Positions 16,322 through 23,978 of a stretch of 24,806 nt of DNA are shown here, one piece after another. Where the stretch lies: positions 1 to 24,806 of the forward strand of contig JBLHWU010000088.1 in NCBI GenBank assembly GCA_047629355.1, read 5' to 3'. The translations under genes and the position numbers were made by a program. This DNA comes from CAYUNA01 sp047629355 (GTDB lineage Bacteria; Bacteroidota; Bacteroidia; Chitinophagales; Saprospiraceae). Each line of letters begins with the position of its first letter. The stretch's first letter is position 1. The notes beneath the pieces were generated by a model. The model was not told the DNA's origin. It was given only the letters and a program-made list of their open reading frames with translations, and made no database searches.

Positions 16322-18106
16322 TTAAAAATGTAGTACTTTCCGCACGTCCGCTTCATTCTTAATCTCTTTATCAATTACTACCATTTCAAATTCGTAATTA
16401 CCTTTCGGCTTGTTAATTCGTTTGAAATCATCAGGACGGAAAACTGCAATTTTATTGTCTGTTGTCAACAACCAAAGCAGGTTGTCAGAGTTTTTATTAT
16501 AATTTATTGGCGTCTTATCTGTGGTGTAAAAGCGGATAATCGTATTGCGGCTTTTATCAACTAAATAAGCCATGCGACCATCAAATTTATTACCGTGTTT
16601 ATCAATAAAACGTGCATTAATCTTTTGCTCAAACGGCGGAATTGGTCGGTCACAATTCCAAATGCCCATCTCTGTCGCTTTAAAACGGTTCACAACTTTG
16701 CGCTTGATAATGTGGTCAATTGCTTGATGACTATTGCCAGCAGCTTGCATAGTTACTAAGTCATTCTCAAAAGCTGCTTCTGCAATTTTTTGCTCTTCTG
16801 CGAAACGGTTTTTAATCGTCTCTTTCTTACCTGCTAACGTCACTTCGCGCGCTTTGATTTCATCCGAATATTTAGCAAATTGTTGATTAAAAGTGGCCAA
16901 TGCCTTTTCGTAATCTTTACCGGTCAACACTGGCGTAACAATAACTTTCGTCGCTGAAGTACCGTTAATTAGAGTAAATTCATAATCGCGAGCATTGTAT
17001 TTATCAATCGTAATTCCGTCAACTTGGTTATACTCTTTCGCAAATTTTTCAGCAGAAATACTTGACTTGGGACTCACTTTCCACAACATTTGCTCATAGT
17101 CTTGATACAAACCTGCTAAATCACTTTCTGCTTTTTTCGCCTCCCCTTTTTCAGAATCTGATAAAAATCGATTGTCAATTACTGCGTTCAAATCATTGAA
17201 ATCCATATTAAAAACGTTATCTGAACGAGTGGCTTTTTTAGGTTTCAATGGCTCACTTGGCTTCGGTAATGTTGCGTCAACTTTTGTCAATTCTTTTGCC
17301 TCATTTATTACCAATAATTTCAGATTATCAGCGTGTGCCTTTTTTACATCATAAAGTGGGTCCTTTTTATTCAATTTCAATTCTTGCGCTTCTTTCACCA
17401 ACTCCATATTGTCCAATCGTTGATAAACCCACTTACGATTTTCAGTATCTAATTTATAAATATTATAATTAGGTGGTACATTCAAATGAGCAGGGGCATT
17501 GATAGCAGAATGCAATTCCACATCAATCGACTTGCCTGGTGCAAACTTCACTTTTTGACCATCTTTCTCCGCATAAATTTCCATCATGCCCGCTGATTCT
17601 AAATTATAAATGGTACTCGCTGAATCGTAAGTCATCGGAATGCCCGACAAGTAAAAATCAATGTAATCGTGGTACTCTCGGTACTTGATTTCAACGTCGC
17701 CTTCCACTAATTTACCTCGGTCATCCACAAATGCCGCGGACGGAACGACCAGACGCGAACCGCTTCGGTATTCATAAACGCCACCTTTATTTGCATTGAT
17801 TTTATACGATGTAAATTGTGGTTTTGCCGACTCAATCGGCGATGTCACAAAGTCGCGCGCTGCGAAAAATTCCGCTGATTCTGTTGTATAATCCGCGCCA
17901 CCTAAATTAAAATAAACCAACAAACCAATCACCGCTGCCGCGGCTGCACCTAGGTAATAGTATAGGGCGCGCATTTTGTGAATTTTGGTAGGCTGTACGG
18001 TTTTTTCCGTTTCAAACTGTTTCAGCAGGGCGTCGAAGTCTTGATGACGGGCGATGTCCTCGCTCGACAGTTTCTTTGGATTTAATTTTATGTAATTTTG
18101 TTTCAT
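16322..18106 (-). CDS. One-pass membrane protein with a large outer domain, linked to an ECF sigma factor
   Basis: The preferred start (MKQNYIKLNPKKL) gives 594 residues and has AAAGGA directly upstream; an earlier in-frame ATG at 18139 would add 11 residues. About 45 polar residues (cytoplasmic, containing DIARHQDFDALLKQFE) precede one membrane helix (ALYYYLGAAAAAVIGLLVYF). The remainder is probably periplasmic. It begins with beta-rich sequence (GGVYEYRSGSRLVVPSAAFV, then VEIKYREYHDYIDFYLSGIP, then AGMMEIYAEKDG) seen in Bacteroidota proteins encoded next to ECF sigma factors. Helical, charged sequence follows. The layout (short cytoplasmic part, one helix, large sensor-like part) and the position downstream of a sigma gene on the same strand suggest an anti-sigma or sensor role. 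No zinc-binding anti-sigma motif is seen, so this is inference. Confidence 0.7.
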   Translation of the reverse strand: MKQNYIKLNPKKLSSEDIARHQDFDALLKQFETEKTVQPTKIHKMRALYYYLGAAAAAVIGLLVYFNLGGADYTTESAEFFAARDFVTSPIESAKPQFTSYKINANKGGVYEYRSGSRLVVPSAAFVDDRGKLVEGDVEIKYREYHDYIDFYLSGIPMTYDSASTIYNLESAGMMEIYAEKDGQKVKFAPGKSIDVELHSAINAPAHLNVPPNYNIYKLDTENRKWVYQRLDNMELVKEAQELKLNKKDPLYDVKKAHADNLKLLVINEAKELTKVDATLPKPSEPLKPKKATRSDNVFNMDFNDLNAVIDNRFLSDSEKGEAKKAESDLAGLYQDYEQMLWKVSPKSSISAEKFAKEYNQVDGITIDKYNARDYEFTLINGTSATKVIVTPVLTGKDYEKALATFNQQFAKYSDEIKAREVTLAGKKETIKNRFAEEQKIAEAAFENDLVTMQAAGNSHQAIDHIIKRKVVNRFKATEMGIWNCDRPIPPFEQKINARFIDKHGNKFDGRMAYLVDKSRNTIIRFYTTDKTPINYNKNSDNLLWLLTTDNKIAVFRPDDFKRINKPKGNYEFEMVVIDKEIKNEADVRKVLHF

Positions 18107-18631
18107 TCCTTTTCTTTTATGCTTACTGGCTATTCTCAAAGCGGTCAGTTGTTTCCTACTTAGTAAAGGTGAAAAAATAACTCCGCCAACTACTAAGTAT
18201 TTCTTTTGTCCTTATTTTCCACTTTTGAAACAGTCATTATGTAGAGATAATTCCTATTTAAAAAGTAAACATCTTTTGTCATTTCGACCGAAGTGGAGAA
18301 AAAGAACAAAATAAACGTTGTTAGTTGGTGGACTTATTATTTTACCATTACTTATTCGGCCGCTACGAATTATTTCTATTAGAGGTTAGGGAGTTGGTAA
18401 AAAATAATCTATCCATTCATCTCGTTCTTTTTCCATTTGAAAAACTTAAAAAATGCTCAAATAACTAGTTATGCTTGCTTTTTTTTTCTTAAATGAAAAA
18501 AATACTTCGTCGTAATGGGTCGATTATTTATTAAATTCGTTTCCCTTAGACTATTTTTATTGTCAGAAATTAGATTTTAACCAAATACTATATGACTTCT
18601 GACTGCAAAGTGGTCTGTCCTCTGATTTATT
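18107..18631. other. Gap between sigma factor and membrane protein genes
   Basis: This 525-base stretch has no convincing gene. It contains TTTCGACCGAAGTGGAGAAA at 18282-18301, a sequence I remember as recurring in many Bacteroidota genomes. It also contains AT-rich sequence and a cluster of TTCTGACT-like pieces near 18596-18622. The distance means the sigma and membrane protein genes may have separate promoters. Confidence 0.5.
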
Positions 18632-19255
18632 CTAAATTTTCTTTAAAATCATTTTTTTTAAACGTTCCAACACCCGATAGGTGCGGACTTTAGCATTACT
18701 TTCTGTGATATCTAAAATGCGGGCAATTTCTGCAAAAGCTCGCTTTTCAAAAAATCGCATTTCAATGACTTCTAGGTCTTTGGGTTTTAACTTCTCCAAT
18801 GCGGTCAACAAAATTTGACGGTGGTCTTCAGCATCTTCTTCCTGAATTTCCTCCATCATATTTGACAAATTCGCGTCTTCCACGCTAACCACCCTCATTT
18901 TTTGACTGCTGCGGTAGTGCTGCGCCACTTCATTGCTGGCTATCCGAAATAGCCAAGCTGAGAAGGGAACGCCTTGATAGGAGTAGCCTTCAATCTTTTT
19001 CATCGCCTTCATAAACACCTGCGAGCAGATGTCAGCCGATAGCGATTCGTCTGTTGTCCTCTTGTAAATGTATCGGAAAATGGATTCATAGTATCGGGTA
19101 TAAAGCGGTCTAAAGGCAGTAGGATTGACCTGTGCTGCTTGGATTTCCTCCCATTCCGATTCCATCGCCTCCGTCGAAACAGTCCGATGAGATGTATTCA
19201 TACGTGCATCATTTTTTACAAGAGTACGATTTATTTGCAAATTCAAAGACATCAA
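18632..19255 (-). CDS. ECF-type RNA polymerase sigma-70 factor
   Basis: The product (up to 207 residues) has region 2 at about 45-118 (FRPLYTRYYESIFRYIYKR, then DICSQVFMKAMKKIEGY, then FSAWLFRIASNEVAQHYR) and region 4 at about 148-200 (LEKLKPKDLEVIEMRFFE, then FAEIARILDITESNAKVRTY). No region 3 is present, as expected for an ECF factor. It would redirect RNA polymerase to a small regulon. The start is uncertain: ATGs at 19255, 19201 and 19165 are all in frame. TGTCTTTG, which resembles a Bacteroidota -7 box, overlaps the first codons, so the real start may be the one at 19201 (MNTSHRTV). The membrane protein gene downstream on the same strand is a likely regulatory partner. Confidence 0.92.
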   Translation of the reverse strand: MMSLNLQINRTLVKNDARMNTSHRTVSTEAMESEWEEIQAAQVNPTAFRPLYTRYYESIFRYIYKRTTDESLSADICSQVFMKAMKKIEGYSYQGVPFSAWLFRIASNEVAQHYRSSQKMRVVSVEDANLSNMMEEIQEEDAEDHRQILLTALEKLKPKDLEVIEMRFFEKRAFAEIARILDITESNAKVRTYRVLERLKKMILKKI

Positions 19256-19330
19256 ATGATGGAAAATTTTGACTGCGTATTAATTTTTTTCTTGAAATTT
19301 AATTAGTCTTTATTTTTACATAATATATTA

Positions 19331-19492
19331 AGTAACGCGTAGTAATTAATCAGGTAATTTTATAAACATTTTTTCCGCTATTTTTCCTTTAAAAATGCCT
19401 TCAATAACACCTGCTATTCAAGAATTTTTAAAGAAAAACTATCGAAAAAATCTTGTCTAAAAATTTTACCTAATTAATTACTACGCATTACT
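19331..19492. repeat. Palindromic element D (162 bp)
   Basis: AGTAACGCGTAGTAATTAAT and the following CAGGTAA (19331-19357) are complementary at 25 of 27 positions to 19466-19492. The inner core (TTTTTTCCGCTATTTTTCC then TTTAAAAATG, from 19369) is nearly the same as that of element B and pairs with a right core containing TTTTTAAAGAAAAACTATCG. Its tips differ from the TAGACTT tips of A-C. It lies 75 bases upstream of the sigma factor start, so it may overlap that promoter region. Confidence 0.8.
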
Positions 19493-19519
19493 TTTAAGTA
19501 GGGTTACATTTATTTTTTC

Positions 19520-19537
19520 AAAGCCTAAAGGCTTTTT
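19520..19537. terminator. Small hairpin with T-run
   Basis: AAAGCC, loop TAAA, GGCTTTTT form a short hairpin with a T tract on the plus strand. The same core (GCC, TTTA, GGC) occurs at 16069-16084. No plus-strand gene ends nearby, so it may be a dispersed repeat instead of a working terminator. Confidence 0.35.
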
Positions 19538-19729
19538 GGCAAAAACTAATTTTGAGCTGTTTCATACACATAATGAATAAATTGGAGAAAAGGAACAGAT
19601 TTGGCTGTTTTTTTTTAATTAAAATCGAAAGAGGAAAAACAAGCTGTTTTTTGAGAATAAACTTGGTCAATTGAATTTTATGGAAAAGGAAGAATAAATG
19701 AGTTTTTAAAAAGTAGCTTAAAATGTGTT

Positions 19730-19858
19730 AAGAAATTGTTATATATTTATTAATATATATAAATTAATGAAAATCAATTGTTTATGAATACAGTTTAGTT
19801 TTTTTTATATTTTTATTATGATATATTCTTTTTTTAAATATAAAAATGCCTATCTTTG
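19730..19858 (+). promoter_or_regulatory. AT-rich tract leading to a Bacteroidota -7 box
   Basis: The tract is almost entirely A and T, including TATATATAAATTAATG-like sequence and long T-runs. It ends in TATCTTTG at 19851-19858, a perfect TAnnTTTG box. The upstream -33 position shows TTC/TTT instead of TTG. A transcript starting near 19863 would run into the possible 47-codon frame at 19972. Confidence 0.5.
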
Positions 19859-19971
19859 CATCACACTATTAAACTTAACACTGAAGAAACCATATACAGA
19901 ACCACTATACCGTTTCAAAATTAGGCAACTTTTTTTGAAACATGATTTTACACACTTGAAACATTGTAGTT

Positions 19972-20115
19972 ATGACAGCAGACGTACATACACCCGCGTA
20001 TCCGATGACTCGACGATATTCTGAAACACTATCGTTAACGACGTACCGTAACCTATCGAACTTATACTTACCGAACATTCTGAACGATACTAATTTATTA
20101 TTTTTCAAAACCTAG
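19972..20115 (+). CDS. Possible 47-residue small protein (hypothetical)
   Basis: The frame begins MTADVHTPAYPMTRRYSETL and ends with TAG at 20113. Its codons are richer in G and C than the surrounding DNA, and it lies about 110 bases downstream of a good promoter box. It has no signal peptide, membrane helix or family resemblance that I recognise. An overlapping minus-strand frame is equally open. It may be a real small protein, part of a non-coding RNA, or chance; I favour transcription but not necessarily translation. Confidence 0.25.
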   Translation: MTADVHTPAYPMTRRYSETLSLTTYRNLSNLYLPNILNDTNLLFFKT

Positions 20116-20275
20116 TTTTAGCATCCTTTGATGCGATAGAATTCCACGATTCTTTATGGCTCACTTTGTCATATAATGCAATATAGTCTTTTTGACTACA
20201 CTCTACTATTATATCAAAACTGTGCCAATATTTTTTACACCGCCTTTTAATTATTAAAATTTTTATTTTAAAAAC

Positions 20276-20301
20276 AACTGATAATCAGTTGATTATCAGT
20301 T
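20276..20301. promoter_or_regulatory. Perfect 12-base palindrome, operator-like
   Basis: AACTGATAATCA (20276-20287), GT, TGATTATCAGTT (20290-20301) is a perfect inverted repeat. A further half-like CAGTT follows at about 20317. Symmetry and length suit a dimeric regulator site. It lies about 260 bases upstream of the 58-residue membrane protein gene. Confidence 0.5.
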
Positions 20302-20452
20302 TAAAATGACGATTTTCAGTTAAAATTGGCGTGAAATTTGCAATTTAATTGTTAACTAAATTAGTATCGAACAAGGACTTTGACTCTTACACTACAAAAG
20401 TAAATCTTAAATACTCAACGCTTTTAAATAGGACTATTTCCCGTTTAAAATA

Positions 20453-20495
20453 CTTAAACAAAAATATCCTCTGTCAAAAGAGTCGATTATTCAAG
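20453..20495 (+). repeat. 44-base conserved motif, copy 1
   Basis: This segment contains TATCCTCTGTCAAAAG and GTCGATTATT. It matches the reverse complement of 24619-24662 at all but about three positions. It lies 65 bases upstream of the 58-residue ORF and points towards it. The second copy also points towards a gene start. Confidence 0.75.
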
Positions 20496-20559
20496 ATTAA
20501 CGATTTACCCGATTTTTACTGAGTTTTTGAACATATATCCTTTAACATATTAACATCCC

Positions 20560-20736
20560 ATGTACATTATGATTCACTTAAACAACAAAGTGGCCGCTTC
20601 GGCCGTGTATTCTATTGAAGACTATAACCATGAAATTGCTAACAAAAGAAGGACTTCCAATTCTGACAATATGTTGTTAGGCGGAATTATTCTTTTTGCA
20701 TTTTGTGGTTTATATTTAACTTTGATGGGTGCCTAA
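20560..20736 (+). CDS. Small one-helix membrane protein (58 residues, hypothetical)
   Basis: The frame begins MYIMIHLNNKVAASAVYSIE; a second ATG at 20569 would give 55 residues. A charged stretch (DYNHEIANKRRTSNSDN) is followed by one hydrophobic helix (MLLGGIILFAFCGLYLTLMG) ending two residues before the TAA at 20734-20736. A perfect terminator follows 38 bases later. The single C-terminal helix, charged N-terminus and own terminator argue for a genuine small inner-membrane protein, which automatic gene finders may miss. No family is recognised. The 44-base repeat and an operator-like palindrome lie upstream. A PspC gene follows, beyond the terminator. Confidence 0.65.
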   Translation: MYIMIHLNNKVAASAVYSIEDYNHEIANKRRTSNSDNMLLGGIILFAFCGLYLTLMGA

Positions 20737-20774
20737 TTCCGAAAGCAAGGTCCACGAACCATTTATTTTAAAAC

Positions 20775-20805
20775 GCATTGTCATCCGTGACAATGCTTTT
20801 TTTTT
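20775..20805 (+). terminator. Strong terminator after the small membrane protein gene
   Basis: GCATTGTCA (20775-20783), loop TCCG, TGACAATGC (20788-20796) make a perfect 9-pair stem with a stable-type tetraloop, followed by nine T. This is the best evidence that the short gene upstream is a real transcription unit. Confidence 0.9.
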
Positions 20806-20940
20806 GCACTGATATGCGATAGCTACTATTTTGAGCATCCTGAAAGTTCAGTACTAAAGTATCGGATAGCGTTGTGCTTATTGGATACGAGCTAAATTTT
20901 CATAAAAATAACTAAAAACAATTTTTTTACGCTCAATTTC

Positions 20941-20971
20941 TTGCAAAAATCAGTGAAAATTCGTTAATTTG
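20941..20971 (+). promoter_or_regulatory. Putative pspC promoter placed for a leaderless mRNA
   Basis: TTG at 20941-20943, 20 bases, then TTAATTTG at 20964-20971 fit the Bacteroidota consensus except for one base of the TA pair. The last G is followed by four bases and then the ATG at 20976, so the predicted start point coincides with the start codon. Confidence 0.5.
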
Positions 20972-20975
20972 AAGA

Positions 20976-21191
20976 ATGAATCAGTTTAAAGACATATTTG
21001 AGCGTTCTGCCTTTGGTGTTTGCAGCTACTTGGGCGAAAAAATGGGTATTGCTTCCGCGCGCGTTCGCGTTTACTTCATCTACATTTCTTTTGTAGCGAT
21101 GGGGTCACCGATTATTCTGTATTTATTTGCCGCATTTTGGTTAAATATTAAGCAATATATTAAGAACGCACGTAATTTGATTTGGTCGTAA
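20976..21191 (+). CDS. PspC domain protein
   Basis: The 71-residue product opens with MNQFKDIFERSAFGVCSYLG, then EKMGIASARVRVYFIYISFV, and has one hydrophobic helix (about residues 32-53) ending in AFWLNIKQYI. This is the short stand-alone PspC domain (gVcagLaeyfgid...vR..f....), an inner-membrane component of envelope-stress responses that in enterobacteria controls PspA. Here the family GVCAGLA reads GVCSYLG. A PspA-like protein is encoded at 9655, not adjacent. The gene appears monocistronic. Confidence 0.8.
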   Translation: MNQFKDIFERSAFGVCSYLGEKMGIASARVRVYFIYISFVAMGSPIILYLFAAFWLNIKQYIKNARNLIWS

Positions 21192-21626
21192 ATTGCTATT
21201 TTACTTGGTTTTTATACCGTTTTCAAATACAAGTACGGTAACCTACTTAAGTATAAGCAATTCAATAACTTGGACTATTATGGATAATCAGATGAAAAAT
21301 TAATAAATCTGAACTTTAAGTATTGACAATAAACGAGTTACTAAAGTACAGTATTGTTTTTTTGTCTGATTATCTATATACTTGTCCTTTTTCCTTCTAA
21401 AAAACACAAAAAACTGTTCCGAAGGGTATGCAACGATTTTTTGAATGCTTTAGAAGAAAAAATTACGGCGCATTATGAACTAACTTATCAAACCGTTTTT
21501 TCCGCACTTCTTACTCCTTTTTTCTTTTCAAAAATATTATAAGGAACTAGCGATAATTCCTTTTTTTTAAAACTAATCTGCAACTCAAACCTTTTCCTAT
21601 TTTTTTTATTCAAAACAAGACTTAAA
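21192..21626. other. Gap with imperfect inverted repeats
   Basis: No convincing gene is seen; a 62-codon frame at 21354-21542 needs a TTG start and lacks family features. Inverted pairs are TACCGT/ACGGTA (21215-21240) and GATAATCAGA (21283-21292) with TCTGATTATC (21365-21374), which enclose about 70 bases. The region before 21627 is T-rich and has no clear promoter. Confidence 0.45.
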
Positions 21627-22520
21627 ATGTCCGTTATCAAATCTGAAAAAGGATTAATTATCCTTGCTTTTGCTATTATTTACATTGTCTGGGGCTCAAC
21701 TTACCTTGCCAATGAATACGCAATAGACTCTATTCCTCCTTGGATTATGGCAGGCGCACGCTTTACGATTGCGGGCTTGTTATTATTTGGATTTACTCGC
21801 CTGAAAAAGATTCCACTTCCTTCTAAAGAACAGCTGCTGAACACTTGGTTTTTGGGCTTACTTTTTATGACAATTGGAATTGGTGCAACGGTATGGGCAC
21901 AGGTATATGTGGATTCTGGTTTTACGGCATTGCTGATTGCAGCGAATCCTTTGGTAGTTGTTTTAATGCTTTGGTTTTTGAATGGGGTGAAACCAACTAA
22001 ACAGAGTATTTTTGGTATATTTTTAGGAATATTAGGAATGGCATTACTTTTCAGTGATGCCAAAATAGACCTTTCTGGCAATGCAATTTGGGGTATTGGC
22101 GGGATTTTATTAAGTATTTTTGCTTGGGCATATGGGTCGGTTAGTATTCTAAAAATGGATTTACCGGATTCCAAAATGCAAAGTGCTGCTTTGCAAATGT
22201 TATTGGGAGGCGGGACATTATTTTTTATTAGTTTTTTAAGTGGAGATTGGAATGATTTTTCATTTAATCAAGTAACGAAAACCTCTTGTTGGGCATGGAT
22301 TTATTTAGTTTCTTTTGGGTCAATTGCTGCGTTTACAGCATTTAATTATCTATTGACGAAAGTCTCACCCGAAAAAGTATCGACCAATACTTATGTGAAT
22401 CCCGTTATCGCAATTGTATTAGGTTGGTGGCTGCGAGATGAACCATTGACAGGGCAAATGGCGATTGCTGGCTTGGTGATGTTGGTCGGTGTTTCTTGTA
22501 TTAATAGTAGTAAAAAGTAG
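21627..22520 (+). CDS. EamA-family (DMT superfamily) transporter
   Basis: The 297-residue product is almost wholly hydrophobic and fits ten membrane helices in two EamA repeats. The first repeat begins with IIYIVWGSTYLANEYAIDSI and PPWIMAGARFTIAGLLLFG; the second ends with FGSIAAFTAFNYLLTKVSPE and NPVIAIVLGWWLRDEPLTG, both classical EamA patterns. Members export amino acids, metabolites or drugs; the substrate cannot be read from sequence. The length is normal. It converges on mtnA, with an 83-base gap that contains a shared hairpin. Confidence 0.92.
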   Translation: MSVIKSEKGLIILAFAIIYIVWGSTYLANEYAIDSIPPWIMAGARFTIAGLLLFGFTRLKKIPLPSKEQLLNTWFLGLLFMTIGIGATVWAQVYVDSGFTALLIAANPLVVVLMLWFLNGVKPTKQSIFGIFLGILGMALLFSDAKIDLSGNAIWGIGGILLSIFAWAYGSVSILKMDLPDSKMQSAALQMLLGGGTLFFISFLSGDWNDFSFNQVTKTSCWAWIYLVSFGSIAAFTAFNYLLTKVSPEKVSTNTYVNPVIAIVLGWWLRDEPLTGQMAIAGLVMLVGVSCINSSKK

Positions 22521-22530
22521 TTATTAAATG

Positions 22531-22562
22531 GTGATTAGAGGGTTTGCAGAGTCTCCAATCAC
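22531..22562 (-). terminator. Possible terminator hairpin between convergent genes
   Basis: GTGATTAGAG (22531-22540) faces CTCCAATCAC (22553-22562). On the minus strand the single imperfect position becomes a G-U pair, so it folds better as the mtnA transcript. There is no strong T-run, so the call is weak. Confidence 0.35.
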
Positions 22563-22603
22563 TATTGAAAACATCATTTTACTGGATATGTCAAAGAACC
22601 TTT

Positions 22604-23704
22604 TTACGCATTAAACAACCCTCTAATTCCTTCCTCACTCGCCTTACAAATTCCTCTTTCCGTAATTAATCCTGTCACCAATCTCGCGGGCGTCACATCA
22701 AATCCATAATTCAATGCAGGACTTTCCGCAGGTGTCAATAGCACCTTTTTTAAACTACCTTCATGCCATCCTTGAATGTATTTCACTTCATCTGAATCTC
22801 GTTTTTCAATCGGAATTTCACGCACACCGTCTCGTAAATTCCAATCGAAAGTGGAAGAGGGTAGGGCGACGTAAAAAGGCACATTATTGTCGTGTGCCGC
22901 CAACGCTTTGAGGTACGTTCCAATTTTATTAGCGACATCACCCGTCACCGTTGTGCGGTCGCTACCGACGATTACCAAATCAACCATATTGTGCTGCATG
23001 AGATGACCGCCTACATTATCAGGAATGATGGTATGCGGGACGCCTTCTTGCGCCAATTCAAATGCAGTGATTCGCGCACCTTGATTGCGAGGTCGCGTCT
23101 CATCTACCCAAACGTGAACGTTAATTCCTTGACGGTGAGCTTGATAGATAGGCGCAGTCGCTGTACCGTAATCAATGCAAGCCAACCAGCCTGCGTTGCA
23201 ATGTGTCAAAACATTGATGGGCTGTCCTGGCTTTTTGGTGGCAATTGCTTCGATTAATTTTACGCCAAATTCCCCGATTTTTTGACAATGTTCGACGCTC
23301 TCTTCCGTGATTTGGTGGGCTGTTTTTAAAACGATTTCAATCTTTTCAACGTTGTTTTTACCTGTTTTTATTTTATTCAAAATCAAATCCACCGCATACG
23401 CTAAGTTGACCGCAGTTGGTCGAGTTACTTTCAATTTTTCACCAGCTGATACTAAAAAATCTTCAAAATCCACCTGCTTCGGAACGTGCAATGCCGCGCT
23501 ATACATGCCATACGCTGCTGCCGAGCCAATGAGTGGTGCTCCTCGAACGTGCATGTCTCGAATCGCAATTTCAAAATCTTCTAATTTACACAAATCTTCG
23601 ATGATGATTTCATGCGGAAGACTCCGTTGGTCGATGATTTGGACGACGGATGGGTTGCCTTTTTTTAACCAAATGGTGCGTTGATTTTTGCCGTTGATTT
23701 TCAT
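22604..23704 (-). CDS. mtnA: S-methyl-5-thioribose-1-phosphate isomerase
   Basis: MtnA converts 5-methylthioribose-1-phosphate to 5-methylthioribulose-1-phosphate in methionine salvage. The product of the chosen ATG (366 residues) has RGAPLIG at 54-60, the catalytic cysteine at 169 in THCNAG, DETRPRNQGAR at 201-211, and the catalytic aspartate at 249 in VGSDRTT, followed by GDVANKIGTY. An upstream in-frame ATG at 23788 would add 28 residues unlike the family N-terminus and is rejected. TACCTTCG lies four bases before the ATG, so the mRNA may be leaderless. No other methionine-salvage gene is seen in the window. The VGADR motif of many homologues reads VGSDR here, a conservative change. Confidence 0.95.
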   Translation of the reverse strand: MKINGKNQRTIWLKKGNPSVVQIIDQRSLPHEIIIEDLCKLEDFEIAIRDMHVRGAPLIGSAAAYGMYSAALHVPKQVDFEDFLVSAGEKLKVTRPTAVNLAYAVDLILNKIKTGKNNVEKIEIVLKTAHQITEESVEHCQKIGEFGVKLIEAIATKKPGQPINVLTHCNAGWLACIDYGTATAPIYQAHRQGINVHVWVDETRPRNQGARITAFELAQEGVPHTIIPDNVGGHLMQHNMVDLVIVGSDRTTVTGDVANKIGTYLKALAAHDNNVPFYVALPSSTFDWNLRDGVREIPIEKRDSDEVKYIQGWHEGSLKKVLLTPAESPALNYGFDVTPARLVTGLITERGICKASEEGIRGLFNA

Positions 23705-23708
23705 AGCG

Positions 23709-23716
23709 CGAAGGTA
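23709..23716 (-). promoter_or_regulatory. Putative -7 box directly before mtnA
   Basis: On the minus strand TACCTTCG differs from TAnnTTTG by one base and is separated from the ATG by CGCT only. The -33 region shows no TTG at the usual distance, so this is weaker than the pspC case. Confidence 0.35.
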
Positions 23717-23788
23717 GTGAATAATTCGGTTGGTTCGATTAGCTTGATTGACTCGATTGAACTTTACGCATACAGCGGGCGGTTGCAT

Positions 23789-23978
23789 GCTAATCTACCG
23801 TAAAATTTAAGAGCGCCGCCACCTTGTGGCTTGGAATAGTGAAAAGCGACGTTGTTACCAAGAGTGTCGCTACGCTGTGGCTGTGTGAAGTTCAATCAAA
23901 TGAGTGTGTTACAAATTAGGGAACGTATAATATGTTTGACTTTCCGAAGCGAGAAAATCCTAAGATTTTCGAGCTTCA
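23789..23978. other. Hairpin-rich short gap
   Basis: No gene is seen. Perfect mini-hairpins occur at 23818-23830 (GCCAC, CTT, GTGGC) and, just beyond, at 23996-24008 (CCGCC, TTC, GGCGG), with another at about 23953-23970 (GAAAATC, CTAA, GATTTTC). Base use is more GC-rich than the neighbours, which suggests repeat-derived sequence near the broken end of the next gene. Confidence 0.4.

Larger units (their letters stand above)
19256..20559. other. 1.3-kb region without a convincing long gene
   Basis: This is the longest gene-poor stretch. In order it holds palindrome D (19331-19492), a small hairpin (19520-19537), an extremely AT-rich tract (about 19730-19850), a promoter-like box (19851-19858), a possible 47-codon frame (19972-20115), a perfect palindrome (20276-20301) and one copy of a 44-base repeat (20453-20495). 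Two overlapping frames, 19818-20024 plus and 19905-20108 minus, show no features of real proteins. Confidence 0.6.

Noticed and set aside
19905..20108. 67-codon minus-strand frame in the gene desert
   Set aside because: No promoter, terminator or family pattern was found, and it overlaps the segment behind a plus-strand promoter box.
21354..21542. 62-codon frame between pspC and the EamA gene
   Set aside because: It needs a TTG start, lacks a promoter and terminator, and shows no family pattern.
21701..22174. 157-codon minus-strand frame inside the EamA gene
   Set aside because: Antisense shadow of a clear ten-helix transporter.
23705..23788. 28-residue N-terminal extension of MtnA
   Set aside because: It is unlike the family N-terminus, and a -7-like box lies directly before the ATG at 23704.
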